Assembly (NCBI GenBank): GCA_035649235.1
Contig: DASRJX010000128.1
Location: forward strand, 1-13,234
Source: DASRJX01 sp035649235
GTDB lineage: Bacteria > Acidobacteriota > Polarisedimenticolia > Gp22-AA2
Length of the DNA: 13,234 nt
Direction: 5' to 3'
Part shown: positions 1 to 6,933 of the stretch, piece by piece
Layout: each line of letters opens with the position of its first letter
Numbering within the stretch: the first letter of the stretch is position 1
Program-made: the position numbers and the translations under genes
Notes under the pieces: generated by a model
Seen by the model: only the letters and a program-made list of their open reading frames with translations
The model's database searches: none
What the model was told of the DNA's origin: nothing

Positions 1-2
1 AG

Positions 3-1886
3 GAGGCGATCGACCAGTCGGCCCAGGGGGTGTTCGTCGGGTACCAGCGCAAGCACTCCGGCGTCGGCGCCACCTGGACGCCGACGCGCTCGTGGACCTT
101 GGATGTCGACTTCGAGCGCGAGCGGCGCGACGGGACGACCCCCCAGTCGCTGGGCAACTACTTCAGCCTGGCCCCCAGCGAGGTGGCGGCGCCGCTGGAT
201 TTCCGCACCGACTGGGCGGGAGCGCGCCTCGAATACACCTCGAGGTCCTGGAACCTGGGCGGTTCGGTGACCCTGTCTCGGTTCGAGACCGGCTACAAGT
301 CGCTCACCTGGGACGACCAGCTGTCGCTGGTCGACCAGCCGGTCAGCTCGACGCTGACGTCGATCCCGGGACGCGAGCGGCTCACCTACGGCGTCGACAA
401 CGACACGGCGATGGCGACCCTCTACGGGGGCGTCAACCTTCCGGGCCGCACGCGAATCGACGTCACGGCCTCGGGCAGCGAGACGACGCAGGACGATCCG
501 TTCCTGCCGATGACCATCAACGGGCAGCTCTCCCCGCTGCTCAACCCTCTGCCGGCGGAGAGCTACGACGGGAAGCACCGGTACGGCCTGTTCCAGGTGC
601 GGGCCTCGTCCCGTCCCCTGTCGTGGTTCCGCTGGAGCGCCTGGGGCCGCCAGTACGAGCTGAAGAACGAGTCGCCCAGCCTGGTCTTCCAGGAGTACGT
701 GCAGACCGATTACGCCATCCCGCTGTGCGGCAACGCCAACGCCTGCGGCGCCACGACGAACCGCATCCAGCGCCGGAATCTCACCTACGGCTACGAGAAG
801 GACAGCTACGGCGGCCTGGCCGGTTTCAAGCCGGTGTCCTGGCTCGACCTGTCCGTCTCCTACGAGCGGCAGGACGTGACCCGCGAGGCGGCGGCGGTCG
901 AGGACTCGCAGGAGGAGGTCTCCAAGCTGACGCTCGACTTCGACGTCAACGAGCAGGTCACCATCCGCACCACGCTGGTCCGGTCGGAGCGCCGCGCCGA
1001 TCACTACGACGCCGAATACCACGAGGAGTCGTTTCCCATCGGCGAGGCCGTCATCGCCGCCGCCAACGAGGGGGAGCGCCGGTTCACCTGGACCGATCGG
1101 GACCGCGACGCCGCCACCCTGTTCGTGGAATGGAGCCCCGACGCCAGGTGGTCGGTCTTCGCCGAGGGGACCTACGCGCGCGACGACTACTTCGACCCGA
1201 ACACGGGGCTCGAGATCGGCGACTCCTTCATGGTGCAGGAGGACCGCGACTTCAACACCCTGCCCGAGAGCATCACGTTGCTCCTCGCCGGAAGGACCTT
1301 CGACGAGAACACCTCCGCAACAGTCGGCGTGACGTTCTCTCCGACGCCGCGGTTCGGCATCTATGCGGACTACACCTGGGAGGAGTTCCGCTACCGGCTG
1401 GTCAGCCGGTACCGGGCCCCCTCCGCCGGGATCGGCTCCGACAATCCGGCCGACGACTGGGGGAGCGACGCCGACGACGAGTACCAGACCGCGAACCTCG
1501 GACTCAACCTGGATCTCAACAAGGACGCGAGCTGGCGGCTGAACCTGAACGGCTCCTGGTCGCGCGGCACCGGCGACCTGACGACGGATTTCGCCCCGGG
1601 CGGATCGTCGTCCGGGGATACGACCCTGACCACGTTCCCGCAGCTCGACACCAGGCTGACAGTGGCCACGGCGCAGATCACGCATCGCATCCGCAAATCC
1701 CTCGAGTACAGCGTGCGGTACTGGTACGAGCGCTGGGACGAGGACAACTGGGCCGCCGATCAGATGCAGCCCTACATGGGCGATCCGGGGAACGATCCCG
1801 GCTCGGTCAACGCCATCTACCTGGGGATGGACTTCGAGGACTACACCTACCAGGTCCTGAGCCTCCAGCTGCGCTACAGCTTCTGA
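3..1886 (+). CDS. MtrB/PioB-type outer-membrane beta-barrel protein, 5' end outside window
   Basis: This is the C-terminal part, 627 residues, of a large outer-membrane beta-barrel resembling the MtrB/PioB (decaheme-associated) family. Members form a porin sheath around a multiheme cytochrome and let electrons cross the outer membrane. The frame is open to the left edge (codon GAG at 3-5), so the GTG at 30 is not the start and the signal peptide is missing. Known members run from roughly 650 to over 800 residues, so perhaps 50-200 are lost. Visible barrel features are alternating polar/aromatic strands such as WTLDVDFERERR, SATVGVTFSPTPRFGIYADYTWEEFRY and a C-terminal LQLRYSF ending in Phe, the usual BAM recognition signal. 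Acidic, glycine-rich loops link the strands. A Cys-X5-Cys pair (codons at 726 and 744) may form a small disulfide loop. The N-terminal CXXC of Shewanella MtrB, if present, lies outside. No heme motif is visible here. The family call comes from recalled sequence character and was not searched. Confidence 0.82.
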   Translation, partial: EAIDQSAQGVFVGYQRKHSGVGATWTPTRSWTLDVDFERERRDGTTPQSLGNYFSLAPSEVAAPLDFRTDWAGARLEYTSRSWNLGGSVTLSRFETGYKSLTWDDQLSLVDQPVSSTLTSIPGRERLTYGVDNDTAMATLYGGVNLPGRTRIDVTASGSETTQDDPFLPMTINGQLSPLLNPLPAESYDGKHRYGLFQVRASSRPLSWFRWSAWGRQYELKNESPSLVFQEYVQTDYAIPLCGNANACGATTNRIQRRNLTYGYEKDSYGGLAGFKPVSWLDLSVSYERQDVTREAAAVEDSQEEVSKLTLDFDVNEQVTIRTTLVRSERRADHYDAEYHEESFPIGEAVIAAANEGERRFTWTDRDRDAATLFVEWSPDARWSVFAEGTYARDDYFDPNTGLEIGDSFMVQEDRDFNTLPESITLLLAGRTFDENTSATVGVTFSPTPRFGIYADYTWEEFRYRLVSRYRAPSAGIGSDNPADDWGSDADDEYQTANLGLNLDLNKDASWRLNLNGSWSRGTGDLTTDFAPGGSSSGDTTLTTFPQLDTRLTVATAQITHRIRKSLEYSVRYWYERWDEDNWAADQMQPYMGDPGNDPGSVNAIYLGMDFEDYTYQVLSLQLRYSF

Positions 1887-1942
1887 TTCTGTTGCACCCG
1901 CCCCGGCCCCCCTTGGGGCACCATCCGCGGGTCCACTTCGGG

Positions 1943-1959
1943 TAGACTCCGGACGTCCG
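1943..1959 (+). promoter_or_regulatory. Possible -10 box (TAGACT) followed by a 10-bp palindrome
   Basis: TAGACT at 1943-1948 matches four of six positions of the bacterial -10 consensus and lies 50 bases before the SRPBCC gene. No convincing -35 lies 16-18 bases upstream. The perfect palindrome CGGACGTCCG (1950-1959) covers the expected transcription start, so it could be an operator. Downstream, a short stem CGGGC/GCCCG (1973-1977 with 1982-1986) abuts the ribosome-binding site GGAGA (1986-1990). The assignment is tentative because short G+C-rich palindromes arise easily in this composition. Confidence 0.3.
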
Positions 1960-1997
1960 CCGCCCCCCTGATCGGGCCGGCGCCCGGAGAACGCCGC

Positions 1998-3020
1998 ATG
2001 CGCATCCTGAAGAAAATCGTCATCGCCCTCGTCGTTGTGGTCGGCCTCCTCGCGGTCTGCGGCTTCCTGCTGCCGCGGCAGGTGCACGTGGAGAGGTCGG
2101 CCGTGATCGCGGCGCCGCCGTCGACCGTCTTCGCCATCGTCAATGGCTACAAGATGTTCAACCAGTGGTCCCCCTGGTACGCCCTCGATCCGGAAGCGAA
2201 GTACACCTATGAAGGCCCCGAGTTCGGCGTCGGCGCGAAGATGAGCTGGGTAGGGGACCCGAAGACAGTCGAGTCCGGAAGCCAGGAGATCATCGAGAGC
2301 CGCCATGCGGACCTGGTCCGCGTGAAGCTCGACTTCGGCGGCGGAGGGACCGGGACGTCCCAGTTCACCCTGGCGCCGGAGGGGGAGGGAACGAAGGTCA
2401 CCTGGGGCTTCGACACCGACCTGGGGATGAACCCCATGAGCCGCTACTTCGGTCTCATGTTCGACGACATGATCGGCAAGGACTACGACAAGGGTCTGGC
2501 CGGGCTCAAGACGCTCGCCGAAGGGCTCCCGAAGGCCGATTTCTCGGATCTCGCGATCGAGGTCGTGGACGCCGCGCCCGTCACCGTGGCCTTCATGCCG
2601 GCGTCCTGCGGCAAGGACGAGCAGGAGATCGCGAAAACGATCGGCGGCGCCTACGCCCAGGTGGGGAAGTTCATGACGAAGAACGGGCTGAAGCAGGCCG
2701 CGGCGCCGATCACCATCAACAATAAGTGGGACGAGTCGGGCTACCAGTTCGACGCCGCCATTCCGGTCGACCACGCTCCGGAGCGCGAGGTGCCCGCCGA
2801 CTCCCCGGTGCAGGTGAAGCAGACCTACGCCGGCAAAGCCATCAAGGTGGTGCACCGCGGCGCCTACCGCAACATGCCCGCCTCCTACGGCAAGCTGCAG
2901 GCCTACGTGGCGGCGCATGGTTACGAGACCGCCGGGCCGCCGTGGGACGAATACGTCACCGATCCCGGGAACACCCCGGAGCCGGAGCTCATCACCCACA
3001 TCTTCATGCCGATCCGGTAG
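1998..3020 (+). CDS. Membrane-anchored SRPBCC (polyketide cyclase-like) + GyrI-like small-molecule-binding protein
   Basis: A 340-residue protein with three parts. Residues 7-25 form one hydrophobic helix (KIVIALVVVVGLLAVCGFLL), probably an uncleaved inner-membrane anchor; the Val before its Cys argues against a lipobox. Residues about 28-180 form an SRPBCC/START-like domain, recognisable from VERSAVIAAPPSTVFAIV, WSPWYALDP and the closing KDYDKGLAGLKTLAEG. Residues about 185-340 resemble a GyrI-like/AraC effector-binding domain, with HRGAYRNMPASYGKL and the typical GPPWDEYVTDPGNTPE near the end. Both folds bind hydrophobic or small cationic ligands in a cavity, so a ligand-binding or buffering role in the periplasm is plausible; the ligand is unknown. 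No DNA-binding domain is present, so it is not itself an AraC regulator. The ATG is chosen because GGAGA lies seven bases upstream and the anchor follows directly. The next gene begins 25 bases after its stop, suggesting co-transcription. Confidence 0.85.
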   Translation: MRILKKIVIALVVVVGLLAVCGFLLPRQVHVERSAVIAAPPSTVFAIVNGYKMFNQWSPWYALDPEAKYTYEGPEFGVGAKMSWVGDPKTVESGSQEIIESRHADLVRVKLDFGGGGTGTSQFTLAPEGEGTKVTWGFDTDLGMNPMSRYFGLMFDDMIGKDYDKGLAGLKTLAEGLPKADFSDLAIEVVDAAPVTVAFMPASCGKDEQEIAKTIGGAYAQVGKFMTKNGLKQAAAPITINNKWDESGYQFDAAIPVDHAPEREVPADSPVQVKQTYAGKAIKVVHRGAYRNMPASYGKLQAYVAAHGYETAGPPWDEYVTDPGNTPEPELITHIFMPIR

Positions 3021-3045
3021 CGGTCGCGGAGGACGGGGGAAGGAC

Positions 3046-4827
3046 TTGAGCCGGCTCGATCCACACTCCTACTGGGACGCCGGGCAGCCGCGCACGCGCC
3101 GGCTGCGGCTTAGCCTGTCGGTCGACTTCTCGGAGCGCCGCCTGTCGGGCTCCGTCGTGCTGGAGCTGGCCGCGCCGGCCTCCGGGCCGTTCGATCTGGA
3201 CACCAAGGGACTCGCCATCCTTTCCGTCCGCGGCGCGGACGGCCGCGACATCCCCCATGCGCTGGCCGACGAGGAGCCGATCCTCGGCCGCCGCCTCCGT
3301 CTCGACCTCCCGTCCGGCACGCGCGAGGTCGCCATCGAGTACCGGACTTCTCCCGACGCGGTCGCCTTGCAGTGGCTGGCGCCCGAGCAGACGGAAGGGA
3401 AGCGGCACCCGTTCCTGTTCAGCCAGTGCCAGGCGATCCACGCCCGGACCGTGGCGCCGCTGCAGGACAGCCCGCGCGTCCGCGTCACCTACGCGGCGGA
3501 GATCACGGTCCCCGAGCCGCTCGCCGCCGTCATGTCGGCCGGACCGGCCGGGGTCCGTCCCGGGCCGGTCGCGGGAACCCGGACCTTCCTGTTCGAGATG
3601 CCGCAGCCGATCCCCCCGTACCTCCTGGCCCTGGCGGTGGGGGACATCGTCTCGCGGGACCTCAGCCCGAGGTCGCGCGTCCACTCCGAGCCCGCCACCC
3701 TCGAGCGGGCCGCCTGGGAGTTCGCCGGCATCGAGGAGATGATCGTCAAGGCGGAGGGGCTGTTCGGTCCGTATGAATGGGATCGCTACGACATGATCGT
3801 CCTGCCGCCGTCGTTCCCCTACGGCGGCATGGAGAATCCCCGCATGACCTTCCTGACCCCGACACTCCTGGCGGGGGATCGATCCCTCGTGGACGTCGTG
3901 GCCCACGAGCTGGCGCATTCCTGGACCGGGAACCTCGTGACCAACGCCTCGATCGATCACTTCTGGCTGAACGAGGGATCAACCGTGTACGCGGAGCGGC
4001 GCATCCACGAGGCGCTGCACGGGGAGGAGGCGGCCGTTCTCGGATGGGCCATCGGGCAGAAGGCGCTCGACGAGGAGATGGAACGCTTCGGGGCGGGCTC
4101 GCCGCTGACGCGCCTGCGGACCGATCTTGCTGGCATCGACCCGGACGACGCCTTCTCGTCGATCCCCTACGAGAAAGGATCGCGCCTGCTGGCGCTCCTC
4201 GAGCGCACCGCGGGCCGGGAGAGGTTCGACCGGTTCCTGCGCGACTACATTGCCGCCTTCCGCTTCACCTCGATCACCTCGGAGGAATGGCTCGCCTTCC
4301 TGCAGGAGCGGCTGCCCGGTGTGGCGGAGCGGGCGCAGGTGCGCGACTGGCTCTACGAGCCCGGCCTGCCGGCGAACGCACCGGTGTTCCGATCGCGCGC
4401 GCTCGAGGACCTGACCTCGCTGGCGGAGTCATGGACCCGCGGGGAGAGGCCGACGCCGCCGCAGATCGCCACCTGGAAGCCGAGCGAGATGCTGGTATTC
4501 CTGAAAGGCCTGCCGCGGGAGCTGCCGCCCGCAGACTGCGCCGCTCTGGACCAGCTCCTCGGGCTCATGGGCCGCGGCAACCACGAGATCCTGGTCGAGT
4601 GGCTCGTCATCGCCGCCGGATCCGACTACGAGCCGGCGTTTGGCAAGGTGCGCGAGGTCCTGACCCGCGTCGGCCGGATGAAGTACCTGCGGCCTCTCTA
4701 CGCGGCCCTCGGGCGCCACCCCCGAACGCGCGCCCTGGCGCGCGACATCGTTGCCGCCGCCAGCCCCGGCTACCACGCCCTCTCCCGCCGCGTCGTCGAG
4801 TCGGTGATGTCCAAGTACGCCGATTGA
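3046..4827 (+). CDS. M1-family aminopeptidase, leukotriene A4 hydrolase type
   Basis: A 593-residue zinc metallopeptidase close in length to human LTA4 hydrolase (about 610). It should remove N-terminal residues from short peptides; no signal peptide is seen, so it is probably cytoplasmic. Visible motifs are the exopeptidase motif GGMEN (260-264), the zinc site H287-E-L-A-H291 with third ligand E310 (HEXXH-X18-E), and the catalytic Tyr375 in SSIPYEKG. The C-terminal helical domain has GRMK (543-546), where human Arg563 and Lys565 bind the substrate carboxylate. Asp367 matches human Asp375, but human Tyr378 is Phe370 here. TTG at 3046 is preferred: the first in-frame ATG (2917) lies deep inside the previous gene and would add 43 low-complexity residues, whereas TTG follows that gene by 25 bases with purine-rich GGAGGACGGGGGAAGG upstream. 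Epoxide hydrolase activity is possible in principle but not implied. Confidence 0.93.
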   Translation: MSRLDPHSYWDAGQPRTRRLRLSLSVDFSERRLSGSVVLELAAPASGPFDLDTKGLAILSVRGADGRDIPHALADEEPILGRRLRLDLPSGTREVAIEYRTSPDAVALQWLAPEQTEGKRHPFLFSQCQAIHARTVAPLQDSPRVRVTYAAEITVPEPLAAVMSAGPAGVRPGPVAGTRTFLFEMPQPIPPYLLALAVGDIVSRDLSPRSRVHSEPATLERAAWEFAGIEEMIVKAEGLFGPYEWDRYDMIVLPPSFPYGGMENPRMTFLTPTLLAGDRSLVDVVAHELAHSWTGNLVTNASIDHFWLNEGSTVYAERRIHEALHGEEAAVLGWAIGQKALDEEMERFGAGSPLTRLRTDLAGIDPDDAFSSIPYEKGSRLLALLERTAGRERFDRFLRDYIAAFRFTSITSEEWLAFLQERLPGVAERAQVRDWLYEPGLPANAPVFRSRALEDLTSLAESWTRGERPTPPQIATWKPSEMLVFLKGLPRELPPADCAALDQLLGLMGRGNHEILVEWLVIAAGSDYEPAFGKVREVLTRVGRMKYLRPLYAALGRHPRTRALARDIVAAASPGYHALSRRVVESVMSKYAD

Positions 4828-4861
4828 TTGGACACCGGAATTCGCCGCGGTAGTTTGTTTG

Positions 4862-4870
4862 TGCTAGGAT
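4862..4870 (+). promoter_or_regulatory. Extended -10 promoter for the small secreted protein gene
   Basis: TGC followed by TAGGAT (4865-4870) has the extended -10 form TGn-TAnnnT, matching four of six hexamer positions. It lies in the 89-base gap after the aminopeptidase gene and would start transcription near 4877, giving a leader of about 40 bases. No good -35 exists at 17 bases, which extended -10 promoters tolerate. A weaker alternative is TGGACA (4829-4834) with TAGTTT (4851-4856), spaced by 16. The context GTGCTAnnATGC recurs on the other strand at 9480-9490. Confidence 0.5.
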
Positions 4871-4916
4871 GCCCGGTCGCAAGGCGATACACGCCCAAGC
4901 GAACAAGGAGGGTGCG

Positions 4917-5246
4917 ATGAGAAAGCTGTCCTTGCTGTTTAGCGCATTGGTGATCCTGTCGCTAGTCGCCGTGCCGATGTCGGCAGCGTTTGCCGGCACG
5001 GGGGCCGCCACTGGCAAGACGCACGAACTCACCGTGTCGGTCGTCTCGATCAACGCGGAAGCCAAGACAATGACCTTCAAGATGGACACCGGCGAAGAGA
5101 AGACCGCGCCCGTCATCGGCCAGGCCATCAACAAGATTAAGGACGTGAAGGCCGGCGCGAAGGTCACGATCACCTGCACCGACAAGGAGAACGGCGAGCA
5201 CGAAGGCATCAGCGACATCAAGGCGGCCGCGGCCCCGAAGGCCTAA
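4917..5246 (+). CDS. Small secreted beta-rich protein of unknown function
   Basis: A 109-residue protein with a clear Sec signal peptide (MRKLSLLFSALVILSLVAVP to the AFA at residues 24-26, cleavage before Gly27), leaving a mature domain of about 83 residues. That domain has a short-strand pattern: HELTVSVVSINAEAKTMTFK, then GEEKTAPV, then KAGAKVTITCTDKENGEHEGISDIK, ending in an Ala/Pro/Lys tail. The layout resembles small OB-fold-like or DUF5666-like periplasmic beta-domains, in which a 'V..ID...KT.T.K' hairpin is followed by 'KVGDKVTV', but I cannot assign a family. There is one Cys in the mature part. The start is fixed by AAGGAGGG at 4905-4912; an upstream in-frame ATG at 4869 overlaps the -10 box and would bury the signal peptide. 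Its own promoter and strong terminator mark it as monocistronic, and codon choice is less G+C-extreme than its neighbours. Expression may be high; the function is unknown. Confidence 0.82.
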   Translation: MRKLSLLFSALVILSLVAVPMSAAFAGTGAATGKTHELTVSVVSINAEAKTMTFKMDTGEEKTAPVIGQAINKIKDVKAGAKVTITCTDKENGEHEGISDIKAAAAPKA

Positions 5247-5277
5247 GCCGCTCGACAACTGACTCCAAAACAGGAGC

Positions 5278-5321
5278 ACGCGGGGTGCCTGGAGAACCCG
5301 GGCACCCCGCGTTTCTCTTTT
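5278..5321 (+). terminator. Rho-independent terminator after the small secreted protein gene
   Basis: A perfect 12-bp stem pairs ACGCGGGGTGCC (5278-5289) with GGCACCCCGCGT (5301-5312) around an 11-base loop that can add a G-U and two G-C pairs. The T-rich run TTTCTCTTTT (5312-5321) follows. It lies 31 bases after the stop at 5246 and should end that transcript, so the phosphoesterase gene downstream needs its own promoter. Confidence 0.92.
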
Positions 5322-5370
5322 GGGGACCCCGGCGGTCACAGGCCGACCAGGTCCGGGCATGGAACTTGCT

Positions 5371-5392
5371 TTTGAAGCTCCGCCATTTCAAA
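5371..5392 (+). repeat. Inverted repeat TTTGAA-N10-TTCAAA before the phosphoesterase ribosome-binding site
   Basis: TTTGAA at 5371-5376 and its exact complement TTCAAA at 5387-5392 flank ten bases. The right arm ends one base before the purine-rich ribosome-binding site GAGGAGA (5394-5400). The arms are A+T-rich in a G+C-rich region, and centre-to-centre spacing is 16 bases. It could be an operator or a weak leader hairpin; a six-base arm can also occur by chance. No clear promoter is visible between the terminator and the start codon. Confidence 0.4.
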
Positions 5393-5401
5393 CGAGGAGA
5401 C

Positions 5402-6880
5402 ATGTCGAGCAGCGATCGAGGATCGCCCCGCGCCATCGGTATCGGGATGCTGCTCGCCGCCGCGCTCCTGGGGGCCGAGCCCGCCGCCGCGCCCGGCACG
5501 GGCCAGCCAGCGCGGAGCGAGCAGGCGAGTCACGAGGGTGGCCGCACCGGCGGCCCGTGCGTCGCGAGCGGAAAGAAGTGGAAGAACACCGGCTTTCCGG
5601 AGCAGGAGGGCACGTTCGGCGTCGAGTTCGACGCCATCCCCGGCAAGGCCCGGATGAACGGCATCACCGGCCTGTCCTTCGGTCGCGCGAAGGACTTCGA
5701 CGATCTCGCCGCCTCGGTCCGTTTCAATCCGGAGGGCGTCATCGATTCGCGGAACGGCTCGGAGTTCGAGGCTGAAACGACGCTGTCCTACCGCGCCGGC
5801 GCGCGCTACCACGTTCGGATGGTCGTCCGGATGCACCAGCGCACGTACGACGTCTACGTCACGCCGCCGGGAGGCTCCGAAAAGCCCCTGGCGCTGAACC
5901 ACGCCTTCCGGACCGAACAGGACGACCTGGACTCCCTCAGCAACTGGGCCGTATTTGGGCGGGACGGAAGCCACGAGGTGTGCAACTTCTCCGGGCCGCG
6001 GGCGGATGCGGTGGCCGCCGCCGCGCCGGCGGACGAGGCCGCACCGGCCCCGGTGGTCGCGGCGCCGGAGCCCAAGCCCCGCCCCCGCTCCGGCGACACG
6101 GCCGTGCTGGTGGGTGCGGGGGACATCGGCAACTGCAATACGACGACCGACGAGGCCACGGCGAAACTGCTCGACGGCATCCAGGGGACGGTCTTCACGG
6201 TCGGCGACAACGCTTATCCCGACGGCTCGATGAAGGCCTACGAGCGTTGCTTCGAGCCGACCTGGGGGAGGCACAAGGATCGCATGCGGCCGGTACCGGG
6301 GAACCACGATTACAACACGCAGGGGGCCAAGGGCTACTTCGACTACTTCGGCGCGCGGGCCGGTCCTGCGGGGCGGGGGTACTACAGCTACGATCTCGGC
6401 GCCTGGCACATCATCGCTCTCAACAGCAACATCGACATGGCCGCGGGTTCACCCCAGGTCGCCTGGCTGCGCCAGGATCTGGCGGCCAATCCCGCGACGT
6501 GCACGCTGGCCTACTGGCACCACCCGCTGTTCAGCTCGGGGTCGCACGGCAACAACGCCAAGACTCGAGCGCTGTGGGAGGTGCTCTACCAGGCGGGGGC
6601 CGACGTGATCCTCGTCGGCCACGACCACGATTACGAACGTTTCGCGCCGCAGGCGCCGGACGGCAGGGCCGACAGCCGCCGCGGGATCCGGCAGTTCGTG
6701 GTCGGGATGGGCGGCACGACGCTGCGGGGGATCGAGGACCGCGCCGCGAACAGCGAAGTGCGCAACAGCGGCGCGCACGGCGTGCTGAAGCTGACCTTGG
6801 CGCCGGACACCTACACCTGGGAGTTCGTCCCGGTGAGCGGCGAGACGTTCACGGACGAGGGAAGCGGCCGATGCCATTGA
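5402..6880 (+). CDS. Secreted purple-acid-phosphatase-like metallophosphoesterase with N-terminal accessory domain
   Basis: A 492-residue exported phosphoesterase. A signal peptide (core GIGMLLAAALLG, cleavage near AAA-PGTG, about residue 30) is followed by an accessory domain at about 53-196. That domain resembles concanavalin/LamG-like modules attached to secreted enzymes and is bracketed by Cys53 and Cys194, with YHVRMVVRMHQRTYDVYVTP and AFRTEQ as hallmarks. An Ala/Pro linker (about 199-236) leads to the calcineurin-like catalytic domain. Its metal-binding motifs occur in order: GDIG (Asp241), GDNAY (Asp269, Tyr272), GNHD (Asn301, His302), WHHP (His373) and GHDHDYER (His407, His409). GDxxY supplies the Tyr ligand typical of purple acid phosphatases. 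Expected activity is hydrolysis of phosphate esters outside the cytoplasm; the substrate is unknown. ATG 5402 is preferred over the upstream frame start, which lies within the terminator. GGAG sits only two bases from the ATG, an unusually short spacing. Confidence 0.9.
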   Translation: MSSSDRGSPRAIGIGMLLAAALLGAEPAAAPGTGQPARSEQASHEGGRTGGPCVASGKKWKNTGFPEQEGTFGVEFDAIPGKARMNGITGLSFGRAKDFDDLAASVRFNPEGVIDSRNGSEFEAETTLSYRAGARYHVRMVVRMHQRTYDVYVTPPGGSEKPLALNHAFRTEQDDLDSLSNWAVFGRDGSHEVCNFSGPRADAVAAAAPADEAAPAPVVAAPEPKPRPRSGDTAVLVGAGDIGNCNTTTDEATAKLLDGIQGTVFTVGDNAYPDGSMKAYERCFEPTWGRHKDRMRPVPGNHDYNTQGAKGYFDYFGARAGPAGRGYYSYDLGAWHIIALNSNIDMAAGSPQVAWLRQDLAANPATCTLAYWHHPLFSSGSHGNNAKTRALWEVLYQAGADVILVGHDHDYERFAPQAPDGRADSRRGIRQFVVGMGGTTLRGIEDRAANSEVRNSGAHGVLKLTLAPDTYTWEFVPVSGETFTDEGSGRCH

Positions 6881-6933
6881 GAGCACGCCGGCCGGGGGTC
6901 GAAGTCCCGAAGCACCAGCGAGCCTGAGCCCGC

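Noticed and set aside
1905..1919. Short GCCCC/GGGGC hairpin after the MtrB/PioB stop as a terminator
   Set aside because: The stem is only five pairs and no T-run follows, so a terminator cannot be supported.
92..1945. A 617-codon open frame overlapping the MtrB/PioB gene in another frame
   Set aside because: The product is an Arg/Gly/Pro-rich string without beta-strand pattern; the overlapping frame has barrel strands and a C-terminal Phe.
2917..3045. Upstream ATG for the aminopeptidase gene
   Set aside because: It lies inside the SRPBCC gene and would add Arg/Ser/Gly-rich residues unrelated to M1 enzymes; TTG at 3046 gives the expected N-terminus and length.
5285..5401. Upstream start for the phosphoesterase gene
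   Set aside because: It falls in the intrinsic terminator and would put about 39 residues before the signal peptide; ATG 5402 follows a ribosome-binding sequence directly.
5336..6409. A long minus-strand frame opposite the phosphoesterase
   Set aside because: Arg/Val/Gly-rich shadow of a gene with all phosphoesterase motifs on the + strand.
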